From: Elmis aenea
Lineage: Eukaryota > Arthropoda > Insecta > Coleoptera > Elmidae
Assembly: GCA_947652605.1 (NCBI GenBank)
Contig: OX393577.1
Coordinates: 33,483,466 to 33,547,465 of the forward strand
Reading direction: 5' to 3'
Length of the DNA: 64,000 bases
A program made the translations under genes and the position numbers. Of this stretch, positions 56,153 through 64,000 are shown piece after piece; position 1 is the stretch's first letter, and each line of letters starts with the position of its first letter. Under the pieces are notes generated by a model. The model made no database searches, was not told the DNA's origin, and saw only the letters and a program-made list of their open reading frames with translations.

Positions 56153-57418
56153 TTAGGTAGGAGCAAAAGTATTTTCGTTTTTTAACATGATATTTATTTT
56201 TAATATTCTTAACAAACTAAATTAAATCAAAAATCAAAATATAGTCCATTGTATTGAATGGTCTTAATCCATTTTTTTGCCAGGTTTTCAATTCCCCTCC
56301 GGTACCATTCTTGGGACTTAGAGTCGAAGAACTCGCGACACCCTTCTTCTACTTCCTGAACATAAGCAAAGTCCCGCCCAGTCAGGGAATGCGCCATTGA
56401 CCGGAACATGTAGTAATCCGATGGTGCTAGGTCGGAACTGTATGCAGGGTGTGGTAGCACTTCTATTCCATCAAGATCCTCCAGTTTCCGGAGGGTCATT
56501 TGGGCCGTATGCGGTCTAGCGTTGTCTTGCTGTAACAGCACTCGTCGTCGGTTGACCAAAGCAGGGTATTTTCGTTGTAAGGATGCGTACACTCGATCAA
56601 GCTGCTCGCAGTAGAGTTCCGCGTTGATCGCTCGACCATCAGGAACCAACTCAAAGTGAACCACACCTTCGTAATTCCACCAGACGCAAAACATTACCTT
56701 GGTTTCGAATCTTCAGCGCTTTACCACAGGTTCTCCACGTTGGTCTCTACTTAACCACTGGTTTGATCTACTGGGATTACGAAGGTAGATCCACTTTTCG
56801 TCGCAGGTCACAATCCGGCGAAAGAACCGATGGTCTTGAGGGTTGCTGAGTAGTTCTCTACATACACTGACCCGACGTTCTGCTTGCTCTGGTGACAAAT
56901 CATGGGGTATTTCTCTACAGCGTTTTTTGGATTTACCTAGCTTATGTAGGTGGCGACCTATAGTTCATCGCGAAGGCCCAAGTTCGTGCGATAAATTTGT
57001 AGTAGTTGTTGCTGGCGATTCCTCGACGGCTTGAAGTAGGGCCCCCTGGTCTACCATGGAGGGCCGCCCAGAACGAGCTTGTTTTTGAAGGCTGGTATCG
57101 GCGTTTTTGAATTTTATATACCAATTTTGTGCAGTACGATTTGAGATAGTATCCTGACCTTCCACATCACGTATAGTTCGTGCGGCATCAGCGGCGCTTC
57201 GCCCCAATTTCCAGTAGTGACGTAAAATTGCAAGAACTTCAACATTTGTTTCAGACATTTAAAGAACTTTTAATCACAAGCAATTAAACTAACTGACACA
57301 AAAACTAAACTAGAAGATGCGCTTTTTAATTTGACATATAACTTGTCAAACTTTTATCAATTGTTTAATATCCAAGATGACTAAAAAAAAAAACGAAAAT
57401 ACTTTTGCTCCTACCTAA
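56153..57418 (-). mobile_element. mariner element, full length (TTAGGTAGGAGCAAAAG termini)
   Basis: 1266 bp with terminal inverted repeats identical over about 31 bases (TTAGGTAGGAGCAAAAGTAT...) and a TA duplication on each side (56151-56152, 57419-57420). Length and structure are those of an intact mariner. It holds one transposase frame (next entry). Confidence 0.95.
56227..57258 (-). pseudogene. mariner transposase, one frame with two TGA stops
   Basis: The frame runs from ATG at 57258 to a stop at 56227, 343 codons, the usual mariner length. It would cut and paste the element. Domains: N-terminal HTH (SETNVEVLAILRHYWKLGRS), AQNWYIKFKNADTSL and RSGRPS linker, second HTH (SPATTTTNLSHELG), then catalytic blocks CDEKWIYLRNPSRSNQWLS, CVWWNYEGVVHFELVP, LLQQDNARPHTAQMTLRKLE and YSSDLAPSDYYMFRSM. 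By hand count 35 residues separate the last two catalytic Asp, one more than the usual 34. No frameshift occurs. Only two in-frame TGA codons, at 56965-56967 and 56713-56715, break it. Both can be explained by C-to-T changes at CGA, which is inference. Confidence 0.92.
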
Positions 57419-57420
57419 TA

Positions 57421-58409
57421 TAAACAAACGTGAACAAATAAATGGGATACAGTTTTGATCATCTAAAAATTTAAATATTTAATTCACAAAAGAAGATATT
57501 GCAAAACTTGATATTCCGTTGCTAAACGTTTGCCTTTACTAAAACTTAGTAAATTATAAAGTTGATAACATAACAACGTTTCTCCTAGATCGAATTTAGC
57601 TTTATTGCTAAATGTATCTCAATCCGAACCTAATATTTACACATATATAAATATAATTTTGTATCAAGATTGAATCTCATAATTTTATTGTCGCCCACCT
57701 TAACCGACTGTAGTAAAAACATGAATTACAAATTCACGTGTATATAAGCTTTAGCAATTCTATTCTCGCCTAGTTTTTTTACATAAGAGTAAATAATTTT
57801 AATGTCATTTACTAAAAACAAAATGATTGAATCTGCTCCCTCTAAAACTAACAAAAACCAGAATAGTGAGCCTAATTGGGTACTCCTGGAAATCGACAAT
57901 TTTTTCTTCGATATAAAATTTTTTAAATGCGTTTTACAATTTTTATACACAAGCCCAAAAAATATTTTTGTTTTAACTTTTTCAAGAATAATCTTACAAC
58001 AGAGAAACAGTAGGTAATACAAACGTTCCTGCAGTTAACGCATTTTAAAGTCGAATCCTTCGCATTCGAATTCAATTAGTTGGCAGAATTGAATTCAAGT
58101 TTTGATACTTAATTGACCAAATCCTACAAATATATTAATAACTTAAAAAGGTTTTCCTTTCAAATTAATACTCATAAAATACTCATTTAAAACGTGTTAA
58201 AGTTATGTGTATATTTGACGACAAGAGAAAACGGCGTCGTTGGGAAACTAACTGAAGCGCCTGACCTTAGGGCGCTTGGCACTACGTAAGCAACATTTCT
58301 TAAGGGCGACACCTCGTTAGTAAAATCTTGTGCCGAAGTAATACTAACGGTACCTATTTATGTCGATAGGAAATTGTAAATTACATTATACTTTATACTG
58401 TCTTAATAG
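57421..58409. other. No gene recognised
   Basis: AT-rich. The two overlapping opposite frames at 57726-58022 have chance-like composition. Confidence 0.4.
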
Positions 58410-59068
58410 GTGCGTTCGGGACGCACGCTCCCAGATTGGAGTGGATTGGACAGGATTGGAGTAAGATTGTAATCACGTGGTCTCAGAGCCTCCAAGAGTA
58501 AATCTTGTGCGTTCGGGACGTGTAAGTGCAGAAAATCAGCGGATATTTCAAATATAAAGGTAACCTCACTATTTTGTTGTAGACCGGTCTAATCAGACAT
58601 CATTGTAAGTAAAACAAGCAACAAATTGTATTGCTTCGAATTTGTTAGATTATTTGGTTATAAAATTGATGTAAAATGTCATGATATGAAACCATTTAAC
58701 TTCCCAAAATTTTGTTTTAATAATAGGGAATTACATCGAAAGTTAATTACTGTCCACAAGAAATTGTTGTTAACTAATGCAACACAATAACACGAAGCCT
58801 GGATGTTAACTGTATCTTATTCTTATGCTGTACCTGGCAATTCAAAGAATTCAAACGTAGACAATCCGTAATGCGCATGTCTTCTTTCGCGAGCTCAGCT
58901 TGCCCCAGCTTCAGAGGGTGCAAATTAGAGTAGATTTATTTACTCCACTTATGCAGTCCCGAACGCCCTTCGGAGCGATCCTTTTTACTCCAAAGTCGCG
59001 TCCCGAACGCTGTGGAGCAAGAAAGAGCAAATAAAGCAAAAAGAGCGTACGTCCCGAACGCACCAATT
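58410..59068. mobile_element. MITE with GGTGCGTTCGGGACG termini
   Basis: GGTGCGTTCGGGACGCACGC at the left pairs with GTACGTCCCGAACGCACC at the right. The word GTTCGGGACG (or its complement) occurs five times, at about 58416, 58507, 58960, 58990 and 59050, clustered near both ends. Subterminal clusters of a terminal word are a feature of PIF/Harbinger and hAT-like elements as transposase-binding sites. The flanks do not give a clean target duplication. Confidence 0.7.
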
Positions 59069-60179
59069 ATACAAAAATAATACGAAACGAACTGTTGTTA
59101 AACTTAAAACGTCAAGAAACGAATCACCATCGGTGGACATCTTAGCCTGAGTTTATTTATACACATCCAGAAATTTCCATTCGTTTAGAAGCTACAGAAA
59201 ATAATATGTTTTTTCGTCCATCACAAAAAATTTTAAAAGGTAACATATTGTGAACTTATCAAATATAATTACGTCAGTTGTTGCTTATGAATTTGTACGT
59301 TTTTAGGAAGACGCTGCTGTTCTCGCTGAAAGGCTATGATCAAATGAAATTACTTTATAACAATGGGATACAACAATTAAGTATTATCATTGCTGATTTC
59401 ATAATAATCTGAACTGACTTAAAGGAACGAGTTGTCAAAATATAGGGACGTAAAAGCTCTTCTACAAAACAAATAAAAGCATTTTGGTCGCCTGATGGTT
59501 TTCTTTAAGAAATCTTAAACATTATTTAAATATTTGTACCAACTCGGGGAACATATTCTTCATAACATTTAAACTTTCAAGTCATGCAGATATTTGAAAA
59601 TTTTCTTGCGATCTGTTTTATTTTAGAGAAATATTGTAGTGTAATTTATTAATTAATTACTTGTTTCTTGTTATATACATTAATCTTTTTTTAATCATCT
59701 TTGCAAGACTCCAAGAATGGTTGTACATAAGTTATTCGTTGAGAATTCTTCATTTTACGACCTCATCTCTATCTTTCGTGATATGTATATCTGGACACTT
59801 CTTAGAAAGGATTCATATCACAAAGATTTGGTCAAATATAATATTTCTTTGCATGTAATTATTTCTAAGTAAACTTTTGATTTTAGGTTAGACTTAAGAC
59901 TCTTAAGATCAAATAAACTTTTTAGTTTAATGTCAATCTGCTGTTACATGAAAAATCAAAAAAATAAAAATAAACACGTAATGATTCCAGAGCAGTTCAG
60001 CGTAGGTACCTCTAACAAAGATTGTATTTATCTTTCGGATGCACCAAAATGCAACTATAAAATGGTATAATAATGTGTAATGGAATAAAATAATCGAATA
60101 TGGGTGCGTCTGCGCCTGGTTACGGGGCGTCGTTTGGTTGCGAGAGCTGGTCCAGAAACAGTGAAGCTGAGTTAGCGCC
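59069..60179. other. No gene recognised; upstream of a candidate gene
   Basis: AT-rich until about 60090, then a GC-richer stretch (GGTGCGTCTGCGCCTGGTTA, GGGGCGTCGTTTGG) just before the ATG at 60180. It may hold the promoter and 5' leader of the next entry. Confidence 0.35.
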
Positions 60180-60261
60180 ATGAACATCTGTAGCTTAATA
60201 GCGCAAGTTTTGTTTACATTTGTAAGCGGGATTTTTGCAACTGGAGACAAAATACCATTAG
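60180..60261 (+). CDS. Candidate first exon, signal peptide (possible ionotropic glutamate receptor)
   Basis: ATG at 60180 in GCGCC-ATG-AA context starts MNICSLIAQVLFTFVSGIFA, a good signal peptide (short n-region, hydrophobic core, small residues before TG), followed by TGDKIPL and a donor GGTGAGT (phase 1, next base G). Insect AMPA-like receptors (GluRIA/IB group) begin their mature N-terminus with a similar IPLG stretch; with the phase-1 G the next residue could be Gly. The rest of the gene lies beyond the window, so identity is a guess from seven residues. Alternatively it is a chance frame; the leader is convincing only in part. Confidence 0.4.
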
Positions 60262-61344
60262 GTGAGTTAAATGTTCCAACACCCCAAAATACTCTTTTTT
60301 TTTCATTTACTGCGGCTATTACTAAATTAAAATTGCAGCCAATACAACGATTCTAGATAAACTTCTAGTCCTTAGCGCAAAATTAACGTAAATAAGTACC
60401 TATGATCAAAAAACAATTAAACAAAAATAAATTCATCATTCATAGAATATTACCTTTATATTTTGTTATTTTCCCTTTTTGTAAGTAAGTAATTAAGATA
60501 AGCGACAGAAACTGGGCGAATCCTTAGGGATGCTGTGCATCAATATAATATAAGGAAGGTGAGATCACAAAAATTCTTGAACAATAGGCAATACCTGAAT
60601 AAATATAGTAATTTACTATACAAAATCTATAATATCGCATTAGTTTAAATCTAAGCAATGCGAAGAACAATCAAAAAGTTAATTTGTGTCTTGGCCAATA
60701 CTAGTGAGTATTATAATTTTTTGCAGTATTTCTATTTCTTTCGCAACCAGTTGAAACGCTCAATCTATTAAATATTCACGAAACGAATTTGAACATCATT
60801 TAAATCTTTACCATAAATGTTTACTATAACTTATGATAACCTTTTATACCTACTACAATACCAATAACATGTAAAATACTCTTTAAATATATATAAAATT
60901 CACTCTCTGTAAAGACTATTTTAGAATTGGTAGCTTGGATAATGTGGAAGATAACTAACTGCTAATACAGGACAATTATTATTTACACAAGCATGCTCTT
61001 GCGCTAAAGCAATAATGCAATAACGATGGGTCGTGAACCCTTTGGAATCACTAAAATTTAAAAAAAAAAAGCGCATCTGCGCATCATATGTTTGTAGGTT
61101 TTCATTTGATTTAAAATATATGTGAGTATAATAATATGTACCTACACATGAAGATATAAAAACAATATTATTACAAAAGTTACTTCTTGTGTTAATAGTT
61201 AACAATTTCCGACTGTAATAACAAAAGTATACCGCGTCTGCTGAGCGAAAACGACATTTCCAAATGATACAAATTATAAACATGATATTTTTTAGCATAT
61301 GTTGTTTGAATAAAATGTTAGGTTATTTGATAACTGGATGATTT
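60262..61344. other. No feature recognised (candidate intron)
   Basis: AT-rich DNA with no motif; would be the first intron of the candidate gene. Confidence 0.35.
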
Positions 61345-62240
61345 ATGAGGGTTGACCCACTTTTAGTTGTCAAATACAATATTATTGAATTTTTTTCGCT
61401 TACATTCACTTCAGTAGAATGTCCTTTTTCCACCGGTGCATAACCATTTCGATAATTTTCTGGAAGAACAGTAAGTTGTCCGACCTCATCAAATCACTTG
61501 TTTACAGCGTCTATTACCTTCTCGTGTAAATAAATCCTTTTATCCGAAAATGTTACAGTTTTGTGAACAGGGGATGATAGTTGATGGGATTACATTTAGG
61601 GAAAAGAAAGGATGATTCACGTGATTTGTACGTTGAAACATGGTTTGGTAAAAGAGACATCTTTGGTCAGCTTTCATGACATTTTTTTAACACTTGCTGC
61701 AACTAGCCAATCAAATTGACGTAATGAGATCCTGTAATGAAGCTCTACGGTTTCCACTGCTTACTTTGCATATTTGTATCTGCATTATGGTGATAGACCT
61801 ACGTTTCATCGATGTTCGATGGACACATATTGATCAACAAAGTTTTGCTTGTCCTGCCAATACCGGTTCAAGAGCCGCTGACAGCTAGTTAGGCGAATTT
61901 GCCATTGTGTTGCCGTCACAGTTTGGACAACTTACCGTTAATTTTTTGACTTCCAATACACCGTTTTTAAGATATTGTATACTGTGTATATGAGAAGCCT
62001 ATTTTTTTCCGCTACACACCGTATGGCGACTCTACGAACTTCTATAACAAAATCATGAATGTTTGTGACTTTTTGTTCCTTGGTGGCAATTAAAGGCTTA
62101 TCTACTCATCTACACAGGATGGTATGCCAACTTAAATTTACTGCATCAGGCATCACCTCTTCACTATGTCATGAAACGGCTCACTATCCTCATACCTTTA
62201 ATAAATCCTAATGGATTTGATTCGGAGTCGATCCTTTTAT
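61345..62240 (-). pseudogene. mariner remnant, minus strand, heavily decayed
   Basis: GAGGGTTGACCCACTTTTAG at 61351-61370 resembles a mariner terminal repeat, beginning just after TTATGA. Minus-strand translation near 61770-61830 gives NIDETYVYHHNADTNMQSKQ, recalling the DETWVHHY...QSKQW block. No other catalytic block is clear and stops are frequent. A right terminus was not found. Confidence 0.45.
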
Positions 62241-62517
62241 ATAGAGATACTTAAAAATCCACCTTTGATGGCGCGCTTTCATTTTTAAACTAAGCTGCGA
62301 CTCGGGTGAACTGCGACGCGCTGTAACCTGACGAATAAAAATACAGATTTGTAAATTTACGGAAATTATTTACATGTATCACAAAATTCGAGGTTTTTGC
62401 TTAGATAGTAGTCGTCAGGGGTATAAGATACGGATCAACTCTCCTGTGTTAGTGATGTATTTAATACTATAAAAAAAAATTGATTACAAAAAATCGTTTA
62501 TCTTTTTTTAAGAATCT

Positions 62518-62641
62518 CTTGTAGAAATGCTTAACCAGTTTCTAGACTCTTGTCTCTTCGTCGATAGCCATCTTATTAATAATATTGAATTACTTTTGGT
62601 GAAGAGACGAGAATCTTAAAACTGGTCTAACATTTCTACAA
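62518..62641. mobile_element. Short hairpin MITE, about 124 bp
   Basis: TGTAGAAATGCTTAACCAGT then TTCTAGACTCTTGTCTCTTC pairs with GAAGAGACGAGAATCTTAAA and ACTGGTCTAACATTTCTACA. Related pieces occur at 34871-34905 (AAGAGACGAGCGTCTTGAGA) and 63575-63603 (ACGACGCTCGTCTCC). Confidence 0.65.
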
Positions 62642-62764
62642 AAAAAACTTTATAAAAAAGATAAGTGATGTTTAATCAAACTTATCAATTTAAACATCTG
62701 GTTAGTTTAGCTACGGATTAGTAAGAGATTTTTTTTAATGACGCAAATAATAGTAGGTATCGTA

Positions 62765-63424
62765 CATAACAAGAGTTGTAAAAAGCATATTACGCACGAA
62801 TAGAAGAGTTGCGTATTTCTACGATTGCGTAATAGCCTTACGAGCTTTGTAGCATACTTTTTCTACGAACACATAATACATACGGTTTTACCGTTTTTTT
62901 AGCTAATAGTAAACAAACTTGCACGTAGCTGTTAATTGTGAAGTTTGACGTAAGTCTACTTTGACATTTCTAGACAAGTGTGCTTTTTGCTTACCGTGCG
63001 TAAAGACCCACTTAATATGCATGAAGGCTGTACACAGTAATAGTCATGTACATTAGTGGTCGTAGAAAAAGTTTTTGTTTTTCTACGACCAACATTAAGC
63101 AAAGTAGATTCACGTCAAACAATTCTTGCATGCATAGTAAGTGAGTCCTTACGCATGCACGGTTAGCAAATCGCGCACTTGTCCATAAATTTTAAAGTAG
63201 ACTCACCAACGTCAAAATTGACATGACAACGTAATTACATGTGTATATTAGCCAAAAAGCCGTTATAATCGTATGTATCTATTATATGATCGTAGAAAAA
63301 GTATGCTACGTAACACAAGTAGTAAAGCAATTACGCAATCGTAGAAATACGCACTCGCCGCTACGCGGCTCCGTGCGCAACTTTTCCACTCTTGCGTAAT
63401 ATGCTTCTTACAACTCTTGTTATG
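62765..63424. mobile_element. Foldback MITE (ATAACAAGAGTTGTAA termini), 660 bp
   Basis: ATAACAAGAGTTGTAAAAAG at the left pairs with CTTCTTACAACTCTTGTTAT at the right. The arms continue through CATATTACGC, GTTGCGTATTTCTACGATTG and AGCATACTTTTTCTACG with complements on the right. The centre, 63055-63095, is a tight hairpin (GGTCGTAGAAAAAG/CTTTTTCTACGACC-like). The arms pair along nearly their whole length, so the element is one long palindrome. No coding frame. Confidence 0.85.
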
Positions 63425-64000
63425 TAATATACTATTACAATTTTCTATACAATTTGATTCAGTCTAAATGATCAAATGCTCAATTTTAACTACAGGTTGT
63501 GAATAAAAATGTTTATCGCGTCAAACTGGTACAAGACATAAGTTAATGTGACATGGTAGTACCCCAAATAAATATCGTTTCTAGAAACGACGCTCGTCTC
63601 CAGCGCCAACGTGATGGATTATAAAGCTATTGAAAATTTATTTTACGGCGTGCAAAAGAATGCTCGCTCACTTATCTTTTAGTTGAAAAATAAAAACATT
63701 CCGTTCTCAATAATAAACTACGTAATAATAATTTAAAGTTTACTAAGCTGTAATAAATGTTTGAAATGTTGCTTAATTTTTTTAAACTGTTGGTCTGATC
63801 ATTCTGTTTTTGAAAGTGAAAAGTTTTTTTCCTCGTGTCACACGCCCTCTCATTTTTTTAATATGTGAAAAATAATCTAAGAAATCGAATTATACTACTC
63901 CTAATATATTAAACTTTAAACTCGGAGCAACAGCAACAGCATCCTTTACAAAATTATTATTATCAAAGATTCAGCTTAAAAACTACTCATTTCAAAACCT
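63425..64000. other. No gene recognised
   Basis: AT-rich end of the window without recognisable features. Confidence 0.4.

Noticed and set aside
57726..58022. Overlapping opposite frames of 98 and 71 codons
   Set aside because: No family resemblance; AT-rich chance frames on both strands of the same segment.
59933..60250. 105-codon minus-strand frame overlapping the candidate signal-peptide exon
   Set aside because: Low-complexity composition without a motif, and it is antisense to a more coherent plus-strand exon; kept out of the annotation.

Overview
This is eukaryotic, AT-rich, repeat-laden DNA, almost certainly from an insect. The evidence is mariner, BEL/Pao, jockey-like and tRNA-SINE elements together with GT-AG introns of 10-23 kb. 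A beetle-like genome is plausible, but the species cannot be fixed from the sequence. There are no operons, Shine-Dalgarno sites, rRNAs or CRISPR arrays.

Host genes. One gene spans most of the window on the + strand. It is a four-exon Ras-like small GTPase of the RERG/RASL11/RASL12 type, with exons at 1184-1271, 24083-24139, 34584-34657 and 44857-45273. The exons join in frame to 211 codons. The P-loop and NKxD motifs are intact, but the switch residues that normally position and hydrolyse GTP are replaced. At 60180-60261 there is a candidate first coding exon of a second + strand gene. It encodes a signal peptide and resembles the N-terminus of a non-NMDA ionotropic glutamate receptor, but this is tentative.

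Mobile DNA. The rest is layered transposon debris. (1) A recurring class of long foldback elements ends in TATACAGGGTG-like termini: 4521-6352, 8510-10660, 10670-11710, 19197-20760, 30520-33903 with three more nested inside, 39981-41557, 45503-52560 and 53152-54560. Several carry relics of one Tc1/mariner-like transposase in their centres. (2) mariner copies lie at 26830-27545, 29053-29970, 36770-37700, 56153-57418 and 61345-62240. (3) LINE fragments of at least four kinds are present. (4) A nearly complete BEL/Pao LTR retrotransposon (46609-52014) has identical LTR segments, a GAAAA target duplication and a truncated 5' LTR; it sits inside a foldback element. (5) Short non-autonomous elements include three hAT-type MITEs, a tRNA-derived SINE with an 11-bp target duplication, palindromic MITEs, and a foldback (FB)-type element at 22110-23131 whose arms are 14-16-bp tandem repeats.

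How it fits together. The three introns of the Ras-like gene are transcribed through many long perfect-looking inverted repeats, so its pre-mRNA should contain several hairpins of hundreds of base pairs. The most notable observations are the shared transposase module at the hearts of different foldback families, the repeated insertion of foldbacks at the same TA of tandem SINE-like copies (31.1-33.6 kb), the FB-type element, the young BEL insertion, and a mariner only two stop codons from an open frame.
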